DNA from: Chersky-840 sp963764205
Lineage (GTDB): Bacteria > Actinomycetota > Acidimicrobiia > Acidimicrobiales > UBA8190
Assembly: GCA_963764205.1 (NCBI GenBank)
Contig: CAVXRN010000002.1
Location: forward strand, 930,001 to 994,000
Direction of reading: 5' to 3'
Length of the DNA stretch: 64,000 nucleotides
The first letter of the stretch is position 1, and every line of letters begins with the position of its first letter. Under the pieces are notes generated by a model that ran no database searches, had not been told where the DNA came from, and was given only the letters and a program-made list of their open reading frames with translations. Shown piece by piece: positions 39,306-51,665 of this stretch. Made by a program: the position numbers and the translations under genes.

Positions 39306-39524
39306 TCCCGTCGATATGGACTCTTGGGGAAGATGAGCCTGTTATCCCCGGGGTACCTTTTATCCGTTGAGCAACGGCGCTTCCACAAGCCACCGCTGGA
39401 TCACTATGCCCTGCTTTCGCACCTGCTTGACTTGTAGGTCTCGCAGTCAAGCTCCCTTGTGCCATTGCACTCGACGGCTGATTGCCAACCAGCCTGAGGG
39501 AACCTTTGGGCGCCTCCGTTACAT

Positions 39525-39556
<32 letters not shown>

Positions 39557-39841
39557 ACCTGACGCTGTTCCCGATCCGGATCACGGACCTGGGTTAGGGC
39601 CCCGGCACGAAAAGGGTGGTATTTCAAGGTTGTCTCCACCTCGGCTGGCGCCGAAGCTTCAAAGACTCCCACCTATCCTACACAATCCGTACCAAAGCTC
39701 AACATCAAGCTGTAGTAAAGGTCCACGGGGTCTTTCCGTCCTGATGCAGCTAACGAGCATCTTTACTCGTAGTTCAATTTCGCCGGGTCTGTGGTTGAGA
39801 CAGTAGGAAAGTCGTTACGCCATTCGTGCAGGTCGGAACTT

Positions 39842-40222
39842 CGTCGTAATCCACTCTTTCGAGCGGGACAGACTATGCCTTCATCTCTACAAAGGTCTCA
39901 GGTCCGAGTAGATCCGTGACCGTACGTGCCGCACGGTTCGTCCGTTCTACTAACGGAACATCAGTCTTTGACTACTAGAGAGCCCGCGTGTTGCCCCAGC
40001 CATAGATTTGTCAGGTCTCGGCGTTACACCGAGTCCTGACAGGACTGGAGCCTCTCCCCGAAGGGATCAGTCGTTACGGGGCCATACCGCCAAAGCGGCA
40101 GAGGGCTTCCCACGGCATTACCCGCCATCTATAGCCTCGTCCTTATCGAGGCAGCTGGGTAGGGCTTCGCCGTTATAGCGGGGTTTTACACATGAGATCA
40201 CTCTCATGCGGGGCAACTTCTT
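39842..40222 (-). ncRNA. Group I intron in 23S after U1951, 381 nt, no ORF
   Basis: It interrupts UUGUCGGGU^AAGUUCCG; the intron ends UUACGACG, so U and G flank the sites as expected. Its core differs from the other three. P is at about 40104-40119 (AAUGCCGUGGGAAGCC), a Q candidate at 39980-39993, R near 39959-39970 (CAAAGACUGAUG) and S at 39871-39881 (AAGGCAUAGUC). P7 pairs AGACU with AGUCU. It also has extra hairpins. As I recall, this is the same site as one of the two Coxiella 23S introns (L1951). The element is ORF-less. Confidence 0.85.
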
Positions 40223-40242
40223 ACCCGACAAGGAATTTCGCT

Positions 40243-40560
40243 CGAGTTGTCCCCATATCGCTATGAGGCTCGGACCATATCTTTATCTCGATCGTCGAAC
40301 CGAGATAGCTGGCGTATGGCCTCTGAGGATTCCGCTGAACAAGATACTCAGCGATCACATCTGACGGATCGCTGCATTTTCAGCGGCCTTTCCTGCTGAT
40401 TGTCCGCACCGGACGGTTTGTCACACGTCAGCCGGCACCCAACGATGGTGCAAGATGACGAGTACCGCCGGATACTCGGAGTTCCCAGCATATAGCCAGC
40501 TGCACTTACCGGAATCACTTCCGGAAGGGGCAGTCCCCGGGCACGAATCCCGGGGGGTCT
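40243..40560 (-). ncRNA. Group I intron in 23S after U1931, 318 nt, no ORF
   Basis: It interrupts CCUAAGGU^AGCGAAAUU and ends with ACAACUCG. Elements: S at 40272-40283 (AAGAUAUGGUCC), R at 40311-40333, Q at 40387-40401 (AAUCAGCAGGAAAGG) and P at about 40477-40490. S and Q are identical to those of the 1911 and 2604 introns, so the three are close relatives. The site matches, as I recall, the Thermotoga L1931 intron site. Only 20 nt of exon separate it from the next intron on each side. Confidence 0.92.
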
Positions 40561-40580
40561 ACCTTAGGACCGTTATAGTT

Positions 40581-41317
40581 CACGCACTTCCCCCATATCG
40601 CTATGGGGCGTGGACCATATCTTCATCCACCTGGCTTCACAGATGGAGCCTTGCGTATGGCCTCTGAGGATTCCCAGTCCCTCAATACGTCGAGAATGTA
40701 CTTCTCGTCATAACGGCGCTTGCCGCCTCGGTTCATCGGGCTCCTCAGGTTGAGGATGTCACCGATTCCCTCAGTCGACAGGTGCCGACCTGACAGGACG
40801 AGCTCAGTGATCTCACGAAAGATCGCGAGGTCACCTTGTTTCGGGCTGCGTAGCTGGAACTGCTCGAAGAACGGGAAGACCCGTTCGAACAGTTCCCGGG
40901 GTCGCGTCACCTCAAAATAGTGAACGCCGTCCCCTCGGTCTCTGACCGTTCCCACACCGAAGACCGATCTCAGAAGCTCTGGGAGCTCCCGACCGATCTG
41001 CGACACGTTGAACGACAGTGACACTCGCCACGGCAGGCCACGATCGCGCTCTCGACGGATCGGGACGTTGAAGCTTCCCTCTCCATCGACGAATCCGGCG
41101 ACCCAGTTACCCAGGTCACACGAAATCTGATCCAGCCAGCTCGAGGAACTAGGCCTTTCCTGCTGATTGTCCGCACTGGACGGATTGTCACTACTCACGC
41201 TCGCACCCTAAAAGCAGGGTGTGTCACGCAAATGAGTACCGCCAGATACACGGGGTTTCCAGCATATAGCAAGGTTTGTTCCAGTCGGTTACCCAACTGG
41301 AGCCGCAACTGGTGTTT
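40581..41317 (-). ncRNA. Group I intron in 23S after U1911, 737 nt, encodes a homing endonuclease
   Basis: It interrupts helix 69 at GGCCGU^AACUAUAACGG and ends with AGUGCGUG. The guide GCGGCU at intron positions 12-17 pairs with exon GGCCGU, with the expected U.G. Elements: P at 41251-41266, Q at 41154-41168, R at 40652-40673 and S at 40612-40623. About 500 nt sit between Q and R, that is, in the P6 region, and hold most of the LAGLIDADG gene. It is the only one of the four with a coding gene, so it is the only one likely to be autonomously mobile now. Confidence 0.92.
40623..41198 (-). CDS. Intron-encoded LAGLIDADG homing endonuclease
   Basis: The 191-residue protein has one LAGLIDADG motif (WVAGFVDGEGSF, residues 32-43), so it probably acts as a homodimer. 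It also has the expected SQIGRELPELLRSVFGVG and FFEQFQLRSPKQGDLAIF segments of this family. It would cut an intronless 23S gene near position 1911 and promote intron transfer. The start is GTG 41198. Codons 11-15 (DNQQE) lie on the ribozyme Q element, codons for WESSEAIRK lie on R, and the TGA stop lies at the edge of S. The gene therefore shares sequence with the catalytic core, and its base composition is lower in GC than the surrounding genes. Confidence 0.92.
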   Translation of the reverse strand: MSSDNPSSADNQQERPSSSSWLDQISCDLGNWVAGFVDGEGSFNVPIRRERDRGLPWRVSLSFNVSQIGRELPELLRSVFGVGTVRDRGDGVHYFEVTRPRELFERVFPFFEQFQLRSPKQGDLAIFREITELVLSGRHLSTEGIGDILNLRSPMNRGGKRRYDEKYILDVLRDWESSEAIRKAPSVKPGG

Positions 41318-42219
41318 ACGGCCGCCGTTTACCGGGGCTTAGGTTCAGGGCTTCGCCCGAAGGCTAACCCTTCCCCGTAACCTTCCGGCACCGGGCAGGC
41401 GTCAGAGCGTATACATCGTCTTAGGACTTCGCACGCTCCTGTGTTTTTAGTAAACAGTCGCTTTCCCCTGGTTTCTGCGGCCCCCTCAGGCTCAGGACGC
41501 GAAGTCCTTCACCCTAGCGGGGCCCTCCTTCTCCCGAAGTTACGGAGGTAATTTGCCGAGTTCCTTAACCACAGTTCTCCCGATCGCCTTGGTATTCTCT
41601 ACCCGCCCACCTGTGTCGGTTTGGGGTACGGGCACCGTGCCAGCTCGCTAGAGGCTTTTCTCGGCAGCATGGGATCAGTGACTTCGCCTGAACGGCTCGG
41701 CATCGCGTCTCGGGATTAACGGGGCCCGGATTTGCCTAGACCCCTCCCTACTCGCTTACCCCAGGACAACCAACGCCTGGGCTCACCTACCCTCCTGCGT
41801 CCCCTCTTCGCTACCCGCGTCCGGTTCGGTCGGTTCGGCCCGAAGGCCAGCCCCTTAGGAATTCAGATTTGGGTTGGGCGCGGACACGGTGGTGCTGGAA
41901 TATCAACCAGCTGTGCATCGACTACGCCTCTCGGCCTCGCCTTAGCTCCCGACTCACCCTGGGGGGATTAGCCTTCCCCAGGAACCCTTGGGCTTACGGC
42001 GGAGGGGTTTCTCACCCCTCTCTCGCTACTCATACCAGGATTCTCACTCGAACCCGCTCCACGACGGTTCCCACCGGCGCTTCACTGCTGAGTTCGACGC
42101 TCCCCTACCACTCCCATCCGGAATCCCCGGAAGGCACCGCAAGCGGCGCGTTCCGGGCGGAATGGAAATCCGCAGCTTCGGCTCTTGACTTGAGCCCCGT
42201 TACATTGTCCGCGCAGGAC

Positions 42220-42267
<48 letters not shown>

Positions 42268-42874
42268 GAGCCAACCTCCTGGCTGTCTTTGCGTTCCCAC
42301 ATCGTTTTCCACTTAGTCAAGAATTTGGGGCCTTAGCCGGCGATCTGGGCTGTTTCCCTTTCGACCAACGAAGCTCATCCCCCGTGGTCTCACTGCCGGG
42401 CTCTTGAGCATCGGCATTCGGAGTTTGATTGGGGTCGGTAAGCTTGTAGGCCCCCTAACCCATTCAGTGCTCTACCTCCGATGCTGAACGCCCGACGCTG
42501 CACCTAAATGCATTTCGGGGAGAACCAGCTATCACCGAGTTTGCTTGGCCTTTCACCCCTATCCACAGGTCATCCCCCCTGTTTTCAACCAGGGTGGGTT
42601 CGGCCCTCCACGGGGTCTTACCCCCGCTTCAGCCTGCCCATGGATAGATCACTCGGCTTCGGGTCTACCACATGCGACTCTACGCCCTATTCAGACTCGC
42701 TTTCGCTCCGGCTCCCCCTCTCGGGTTAACCTCGCCACACACGGTAACTCCCTGGCTCATTCTTCAAAAGGCACGCCATCACGGCCGGCCATTGATCCAT
42801 ACCGAAGTATGGGACCGACGACGCTCTGACTGTTTGTAAGCCAACGGTTTCAGGTACTATTTCACTCCCCTCCC

Positions 42875-42905
<31 letters not shown>

Positions 42906-43454
42906 TGTCCGCTATCGGTCGCCTGTGAGTACTTAGCCTTACGAGGTGGTCCTCGCAGATTCACACCGGCTTTCCCGGATCCGGCGCTACTTGGGAAATC
43001 CAATCGGAGGTCTCTAACCTTTCGCGTACGGGGCTCTTACCCTCTGTGGCGTGGTGTTCCAAACCACTTCTGCTAGATCGAGACTTTGTAACTCCGTGAA
43101 GGGTCTGGCGCCCCTTCTATTGGCTCCCACAACCCCCAACCGGCAACGCCACCAGGCTTGACACCGGCTCGGTTTAGGCTATTCCCGTTTCGCTCGCCGC
43201 TACTAAGGGAGTCGCTGTTGCTTTCCTCTCCTCGGGGTACTGAGATGTTTCAATTCCCCCGGTTCCCTCTCTCGGTCCTATGCGTTCAGACAGGAGTGAC
43301 ACCCCATGACGGGTGCCGGGTTTCCCCATTCGGACATCCACGGATCGAAGCTTGGTCGGCAGCTCCCCGTGGCTTTTCGCAGCCTCCCACGTCCTTCTTA
43401 GGCTTCAGGCGCCAAGGCATCCACCGTTGGCTCTTTGTAGCTTGGAGAACAAAG

Positions 43455-43475
43455 ATGCTCGTGCTCGCTATGGAA
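43455..43475 (-). other. 5' strand of the 23S processing stem
   Basis: Perfect 21-base complement of 38585-38605, enclosing 23S together with all four introns. Confidence 0.9.
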
Positions 43476-43586
43476 TTCTCAAGGGGCGCGCGCTGCCGCC
43501 CCAAGGTGCAGGCGGCCGGACGAAGTGCGCGAGCGGTCGACATGCGCGGACGCCGTCGACTTCGCGGAAGCAGCGACACGTACAGA

Positions 43587-43617
43587 GTCGCTCCCTCAAA
43601 ACGGAACAGTGAGGTCC
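43587..43617 (-). other. 3' strand of the 16S processing stem
   Basis: About 26 of 31 positions pair with the leader segment 45487-45517 (common core AAAACGGAACAGTGAG), enclosing the 16S gene. Its match to the leader also shows that the two flanks co-evolve. Confidence 0.85.
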
Positions 43618-43767
43618 GACGACCACACCCACCCGGTATACGGGGCCGGCCCGGGCCGCTCCCTCGAGGGGAACGGGTCGGACGCGACGGCCGCCGAGAT
43701 GTGCATGAACGCCGAATAACCAGTGATCGACTGGGAGTCCTCGACCGGAATGGTCGAGAAAATGACT

Positions 43768-45297
<1,530 letters not shown>

Positions 45298-45486
45298 AGA
45301 CCTACGACTCCGCCCGAAGGCGTCGCCGCAAATCGGAGAGCCGAATCGGGGCTGACTGCCCCCTCATCGACCCGGCACAGCACGGTGTGTTGCTGTCCGT
45401 GAAGTGCTTGGTTCTGTTACTTAATTCTGTGTCGTTCAACCACGCGCCGCGCGAAACGCGCCGCGCAGTTGCCCGCACTGGCTTTT

Positions 45487-45517
45487 GGCTCTCACTGTTC
45501 CGTTTTCAAGGAGCGAC
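45487..45517 (-). other. 5' strand of the 16S processing stem, in the rRNA leader
   Basis: Pairs with 43587-43617. The rest of the 45298-45582 leader is GC-rich and holds no gene. Confidence 0.85.
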
Positions 45518-45582
45518 GCGGCACACACCCGAAGGCGTTGGTGCCAGTTCCCCGCGACCGGACTCCCGACCGGGGGTTCATC

Positions 45583-45611
45583 AGGATACCGGCGCCGACC
45601 CGAAGTGTCAA
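45583..45611 (-). promoter_or_regulatory. rrnP1: rRNA operon promoter
   Basis: On the transcribed strand TTGACA (45611-45606) is followed by exactly 17 bases and TATCCT (45588-45583), the best sigma-70 type promoter in the window. It lies about 285 nt before 16S. The sequence upstream, to 45697, is less GC-rich and could act as an UP-like region. Confidence 0.85.
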
Positions 45612-45697
45612 AGGGGTCAGACACCACTTCCATCACACAAACCACACAACACAACGCGCCCACCGGTGTGATCCCGGCGGACAGCTGCAGCGTGACT

Positions 45698-46330
45698 CTA
45701 GCGGGGCGGGACCGGTCCCGGAGCGCGGGCCTTCGACACGTTGGGGTCGCCCGGCACCCAGAACCGCCACGGCAACTCGGTGGCGAGGCGGATGCCGACC
45801 CTCGTCGACCGGGCGGGGACCGTCGGTGGGGGCACGCCGTCGTCCACGATCCGGAGCCCCCCGGTACCGGTGACCAGGTCGTCCCCGTCGTCGGTACCGG
45901 TGATGCCCATGGCCTGGCACAACTTCGCCGGGCCGTTGGTCAACGCCACGTCCGACGTGACCCCGCCGCGCCCGGCCCGCATGGCCTCGAGCCCGGTCAC
46001 CGGCGCCAGGGCCCGCAGCAGCACCGCTTCGGCGGTCCCTACCGGCATGCACACGACGTTGGCGCAGAAATGCATCCCGTAGGTGAAGTACACGTACAAC
46101 CCCCCCGGGCGCCCGAACATCGTGGCGTTGCGCCGCGTCGGGCCCCGGTACGCGTGCGACGCCGCGTCGTCGCTCCCCCGGTACGCCTCGACCTCGACGA
46201 TCCGTCCCGCCCGCCCCGCGCGCACCAGCACTTTGTTGAGCAATTGGGGTGCCACCTCGAGCGCGCCGCGGTCGTAGAACCGCCGCGGCACCACCGTGCG
46301 ACGGCGACGCCGGACCGTCGGGTCGCTCAC
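45698..46330 (-). CDS. mpg: 3-methyladenine DNA glycosylase (AAG/Mpg type)
   Basis: This glycosylase removes alkylated purines from DNA. The product (210 residues) has RFYDRGALEVAPQLLNKVLVR, IVEVEAYRGSDDAASHAYRGPTRRNATMFGRPGGLYVYFTYGMHFCANVVC, and the conserved VALTNGPAKLCQAMGI, all typical of mammalian-type AAG. The catalytic Glu is in VEVEAY. GTG 46330 overlaps the argH stop as GTGA, so it is the last gene of the arg operon, about 115 nt before the rRNA promoter. The TAG stop is at 45698-45700. Confidence 0.93.
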   Translation of the reverse strand: MSDPTVRRRRRTVVPRRFYDRGALEVAPQLLNKVLVRAGRAGRIVEVEAYRGSDDAASHAYRGPTRRNATMFGRPGGLYVYFTYGMHFCANVVCMPVGTAEAVLLRALAPVTGLEAMRAGRGGVTSDVALTNGPAKLCQAMGITGTDDGDDLVTGTGGLRIVDDGVPPPTVPARSTRVGIRLATELPWRFWVPGDPNVSKARAPGPVPPR

Positions 46331-47760
46331 ACGTCGTGCCGCGTGGCCTCGTCGGCACCGCCCGCGACGTGCGCCGCCGCCGCCGCATGGCTCACGCGCT
46401 GGCGGTCGAGGTCGAGGCGGTGGCGGAACCGCTCCACCTGGACGGCGACCGGCTTGGGCCCCGCGCCCCCCGGCGACGTCCGACGCGTCACCGCCACGCC
46501 CGGCTCGAGCAGTCCGAGGGCGTCGGTCCCGAGATGCGGGCTGGCCTGGACGAGCTCGGCCAGTGGGACGCCGCGCTGCACCGAGTCGCGGACGAGCGAC
46601 CCGACCACCGCGTGCGCCTGACGGAACGGCATCCCCTGCACCACGAGCCACTCGGCCAGGTCCACCGCGGCGGCGGCGGGGCCGTCCGCGGCGGTGCGCA
46701 TCTTCTCGGTGTCGAAGTCCGCGGTCCCGACCATCCCCATCACCGCGGGCAGCGCCCGCCGGATCTGGTCGAAGGCGTCGAACAACGGCTCCTTGTCCTC
46801 CTGGAGGTCACGGTTGTACGCCAACGGCAGACCCTTGAGCGTGGCCAGCATCCCCGCCACGTGCCCGATGAGCCGACCCGCCTTGGCCCGCGCCAGCTCG
46901 GCCACGTCGGGGTTCTTCTTCTGGGGCAGCATCGAGCTCCCCGTGGCGTAGGCGTCGTCGAGGACGAGGAACCCGAACTCCTCGCTCGACCACAGCACGA
47001 ACTCCTCACCGAGGCGCGACAGGTGCACGCCCAACAGGGCCAGGTCGAACAGCGCCTCGGCCACGAAGTCGCGGTCCGACACGGCGTCGAGCGAGTTCTC
47101 GAACCTGCTCCCGAACCCGAGGTCGTCGGCGACCCCGTCGGGGTCGATCGGCAGTGACGACCCCGCCAACGCCCCGGCCCCGAGCGGGCTCACGTCCATG
47201 CGCACCACGCTGAGCAGCACCCGGTCGAGGTCGCGCGCCAGGGCCCACCCGTGGGCCAAGAGGTGGTGCGTGAGCAACACCGGTTGCGCCCGCTGGAGAT
47301 GGGTGTAGCCCGGCAGGTACGCGTCACCGGCCTCGACGGCACGGTGCAGCAGCGTGTCCTGGAGCTCGATCACCGCCGCTCCGACGCTGAGCAGCTCCCG
47401 CCGCGCGTACAGCCGCAGGTCGGTGGCGACCTGGTCGTTGCGACTCCGCCCGGTGTGGATCTTGGCCCCGACGTCGCCGGCGAGCTCGGTCACCCGGCGC
47501 TCCACCGCGGTGTGGATGTCCTCGTCGCCGGCCTGGAACACGAAGATCCCCGAGCTCAGCTCGTCCTCCACCCGGTTGAGCGCGGTGAGGAGCACGGCCG
47601 ACTCGCCCTTCTCGAGCACCCCGGCCCGGGCCAACCCCCGCACATGGGCGCGCGAGCCCTCGAGGTCGTCGGCGGCCAGGCGCCGGTCGTAGGGCAGGCT
47701 GGCGGTGAACGCCATGACCTCCTGCGCGGTGCCGCCCAGACGCCCCTCCCACAACGTCAC
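46327..47760 (-). CDS. argH: Argininosuccinate lyase
   Basis: The last step of arginine synthesis: argininosuccinate to arginine plus fumarate. The 477 residues from GTG 47760 (VTLWEGRLGGTAQEVMAFTASLPYDRRL) contain GAKIHTGRSRNDQVATDLRLY, LPGYTHLQRAQP and the superfamily signature GSSMLPQKKNPD. The GTG overlaps the argG stop as GTGA. After the conserved fold the chain carries an Ala/His-rich tail (RVSHAAAAAHVAGGADEA). Confidence 0.96.
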   Translation of the reverse strand: MTLWEGRLGGTAQEVMAFTASLPYDRRLAADDLEGSRAHVRGLARAGVLEKGESAVLLTALNRVEDELSSGIFVFQAGDEDIHTAVERRVTELAGDVGAKIHTGRSRNDQVATDLRLYARRELLSVGAAVIELQDTLLHRAVEAGDAYLPGYTHLQRAQPVLLTHHLLAHGWALARDLDRVLLSVVRMDVSPLGAGALAGSSLPIDPDGVADDLGFGSRFENSLDAVSDRDFVAEALFDLALLGVHLSRLGEEFVLWSSEEFGFLVLDDAYATGSSMLPQKKNPDVAELARAKAGRLIGHVAGMLATLKGLPLAYNRDLQEDKEPLFDAFDQIRRALPAVMGMVGTADFDTEKMRTAADGPAAAAVDLAEWLVVQGMPFRQAHAVVGSLVRDSVQRGVPLAELVQASPHLGTDALGLLEPGVAVTRRTSPGGAGPKPVAVQVERFRHRLDLDRQRVSHAAAAAHVAGGADEATRHDV

Positions 47761-48980
47761 GGTCGGCCGGCCGGACGTCTCGTTCCCGACTGCTCGGGGC
47801 CGCCCTGGCGCGCCGCCCACGTGGCCAGCCCCAGGCCCCACAACCGCACGAACCCCTGGGCGTCACCGTGGTCGAACGTGTCGGTGGCGTCGTAGGTGGC
47901 GAGCCCGTGGTCGTAGAGCGACTCGGGGCTGCGCCGCCCCGTCACCATGCAGCTCCCGGGCGCCAACGCCAACCGCACCTCGCCCGTCACGTGGCGCTGG
48001 GTGCTCGTGAAGAAGGCGTCGATCGCCTCCTTGAGCGGCGAGAACCACATCCCGTCGTACACGAGCTCGGCCCAGCGCGGCTCGAGCCGCGCCTTCTCGC
48101 GCGCCACGTCGCGCTCGAGCGTGAGGTCCTCGAGGTCCGAGTGCGCCAGCAACAGCGCCAGCGCGGCGGGACACTCGTAGGTCTCGCGGCTCTTGATCCC
48201 CACCCGGCGGTTCTCGACCATGTCGATCCGGCCCCACCCGTAGGACCCCACGATCGACGCCACCTCGGCCACGAGCTCGGCCAGGCCCAACGCGGCGCCG
48301 TCGACGGTGACCGGGACACCGCGCTCGAACCCGAGCACCAGATCACGGGGCTCGGTGGCGGTGGGACGGGTCAGCGAGAAGACGTCGGGCGGCGGTGCCG
48401 CCCAGGGGTCCTCGAGCGCGCCGCACTCGATGGCCCGGCCCCAGAGGTTCTCGTCGATCGAGTACAGCTTCTCCTTGGTCGCCTCGATGGGGATGTCGAA
48501 GCGCGCCGCGTACTCGACACAGTCCTCTCTCGTCATGCCCCAGGTCCGCGCCGGCGCCAGGATCTCGAGGTCGGGCGCCAACGTCCGCGTCCCCACTTCG
48601 AACCGGACCTGGTCGTTGCCCTTGCCCGTGCACCCGTGCGCCACCGCGTCGGCCCCGTGCCGGCGGGCCTCGGCCACCAGGTGGCGCACGATCACCGGGC
48701 GCGACAAGGCCGAGACGAGCGGGTATTTGCCCTCGTACAGGGCGTTGGCGGCGATGGCGGGCACGACGAAGTCGTCGGCCATCTCGGCCCGGGCGTCGAC
48801 CACCACGGCCTCGACGGCCCCGGCCGCCAGGGCGCGACTGCGCACCACGTCGAAGTCCCCGCCCTGGCCGACGTTCAACGCCACGGCGATGACCTCAACC
48901 CCGAGCTCCTCCTGCAGCCACCGCACCGCCACGGAGGTGTCGAGGCCCCCGCTGTGCGCCAACACGACTCTCTTCGCCAT
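47757..48980 (-). CDS. argG: Argininosuccinate synthase
   Basis: It joins citrulline and aspartate with ATP. The start ATG 48980 (MAKRVVLAHSGGLDTSVAVRWL) gives the PP-loop SGGLDTS at the N-terminus; the longer frame upstream is only overlap with argR. Other marks are VAHGCTGKGNDQVRFE, the citrulline-binding YSIDENLWGRAIECG, and GSYGWGRIDMVENRRVGIKSRETYE. The 407-residue length is normal. TGATG overlap with argR and GTGA with argH mark tight coupling. Confidence 0.97.
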   Translation of the reverse strand: MAKRVVLAHSGGLDTSVAVRWLQEELGVEVIAVALNVGQGGDFDVVRSRALAAGAVEAVVVDARAEMADDFVVPAIAANALYEGKYPLVSALSRPVIVRHLVAEARRHGADAVAHGCTGKGNDQVRFEVGTRTLAPDLEILAPARTWGMTREDCVEYAARFDIPIEATKEKLYSIDENLWGRAIECGALEDPWAAPPPDVFSLTRPTATEPRDLVLGFERGVPVTVDGAALGLAELVAEVASIVGSYGWGRIDMVENRRVGIKSRETYECPAALALLLAHSDLEDLTLERDVAREKARLEPRWAELVYDGMWFSPLKEAIDAFFTSTQRHVTGEVRLALAPGSCMVTGRRSPESLYDHGLATYDATDTFDHGDAQGFVRLWGLGLATWAARQGGPEQSGTRRPAGRP

Positions 48981-49506
48981 CACTGCGCTCCGTTCATTTC
49001 CTGCGCCATCCCGATTCCTTGTTCTTCGTCGACGACGGGGCCCACCGTCCCGGCCAGATCGCCCAGCCGCCGGGCGATCGCCTCGCCCCCGGCGTCCTGC
49101 GCCGCGACCACGAGGACCGTATCGTCCCCCGCCACCGTGCCGATCACGCCCTCGACGCCGCTGCGGTCGAGCGCCGATCCCACCACGTGTGCACACCCGG
49201 GCGGGGTCCGCAGCACCACGAGGTTGGCCGAGTGCGCCACCTCCACCACCCACTCCCCCAGCACCCGCCGCAGGTGGTCCTCGGGCGCGACCTGCCGGAC
49301 CGGCAGCTCGGGCAGGGCGTAGACGGTCTCACCGCCGGGCACCCGCACCTTGATGGCACCGATCTCCTCGAGGTCACGCGACACCGTCGTCTGGGTCGCC
49401 TCGACTCCTTCCTCGGCCAGGAGCCCCACCAGTTGCGCCTGGTTGGACACGGCATGGGTCTCGAGCAACCGGGCCACGCGGTGTTGGCGCTGCGGCTTCC
49501 CCAACT

Positions 49507-49510
<4 letters not shown>
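48980..49510 (-). CDS. argR: Arginine repressor ArgR
   Basis: The arginine-sensing repressor of this operon, 176 aa. The winged-helix part has QLVGLLAEEGVEATQTTVSRDLEEIGAIKVRV, and the C-terminal oligomerisation and arginine-binding domain has VVLRTPPGCAHVVGSALDRS and GTVAGDDTVLVVAAQ. GTG 49510 overlaps the argF stop as GTGA. As the sixth gene of the operon it would limit its own synthesis through the ARG box upstream of argC. A 22-residue C-terminal tail (VVDEEQGIGMAQEMNGAQ) exceeds the usual length. Confidence 0.95.
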
Positions 49511-50462
<952 letters not shown>

Positions 50463-50466
<4 letters not shown>

Positions 50467-51665
50467 GACGCCGCGCTCCTGACCACGCCGACGTCGGCCA
50501 ACGCGCCACCGAGCAACGCCACGGCCTCGTCGATCTCGTCGTCGCGCACCAACAGCGACGGCGCCAGCCGGATGGTGTCGGGCCGCGGCGCGTTCACCAC
50601 GAGCCCCCGGTCGAGGGCCGCGGCCACCACCTCCTTGGCCTGCTGTCCGTCCAGCGCCGCACCCAACAGGAGCCCCATGCCCCGCACCCCGACGATGCCG
50701 TCGAGGCGCTCGAGCCCCGCCGCCAACCGCGCCCCGGCCCTCGCGGCACGGGCGGGGACGTCCTCGCTCTCCATGACCGCCAACGTGGCCCGCGCCGCGG
50801 CGGCGGCCAACGGCTGGCCGCCGAACGTGCTGCCGTGGTCGCCGGGCGAGAACGCCGCGGCCACCTCGGCCCGGGCCCAGCACGCGCCGATGGGCACGCC
50901 GTTGCCGAGCGCCTTGGCCATCGTCACCACGTCGGGCTCGATCCCGGTGTGCTGGAACCCGAACCACCGGCCCGTGCGCCCCAGGCCCGTCTGGATCTCG
51001 TCCACCATGAGCAGGATCCCGCGCTCGGTGCACAGCTCGCGCACCGCGCCGAGGTAGTCCGACGATGGCGCGATCACCCCGGCCTCGCCCTGGACGGGCT
51101 CGAGCAGCACCGCGGCGACCCGCGTCGGGTCGCACGCCGCGTCCAACGCGCCGAGGTCGTCGTAGGGGACGTGGTCGAAGCCCTCGGGCAACGGCGCGAA
51201 GGGGGCGTGCTTCTCGGGCTGCCCCGTGGCGTGCAACGTCGCCAACGTCCGCCCGTGGAACGCGCCCCACGTGCTCACCACCGCGAACCGGCCCGGCCCC
51301 GCCCACTTGCGGGCCAGCTTCAGCGCGCACTCGTTGGCCTCGGCCCCGGAGTTGGTGAAGAACACCTGTCCCCCCGCACGCGTCTCGCCTCCGCCCACGA
51401 GACGGTCGAGCGTCACGGCCACCTCGGGGCCCACGACGTTGCCGAAGAGGTTCGACACGTGCAGCAGCGTCGCCGCCTGCTCGGCCAGTGCCTCGGCCAC
51501 CACCGGGTGGGCGTGGCCGAGCCCGGTGACCGCCAGCCCCGACAGGAAGTCGAGATACCGCTTGCCGTCGCTGTCCCACAGCTCGGACCCCGCGCCGCGC
51601 ACGAACGTCACCGGTGGCTCCGCGTACGTGTGCATGAGCGCGCTGCGATCGGGGACGCCGCTCAT
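50463..51665 (-). CDS. argD: Acetylornithine aminotransferase
   Basis: A PLP transaminase (400 aa) converting N-acetylglutamate semialdehyde to N-acetylornithine. Typical features are YLDFLSGLAVTGLGHAHPVV, FFTNSGAEANECALKLARKW, LLMVDEIQTGLGRTGRWF, and the PLP Lys in VTMAKALGNGVPIGA. ATG 51665 overlaps the argB stop as ATGA. There is no sign of a frameshift in this gene, unlike its two upstream neighbours. Confidence 0.96.

Noticed and set aside
39842..41317. Insertions in 23S as intervening sequences removed by RNase III without ligation
   Set aside because: IVSs are simple stem-loops at variable helices. These lie in the most conserved core, have P/Q/R/S elements, and must be spliced to give a working ribosome.
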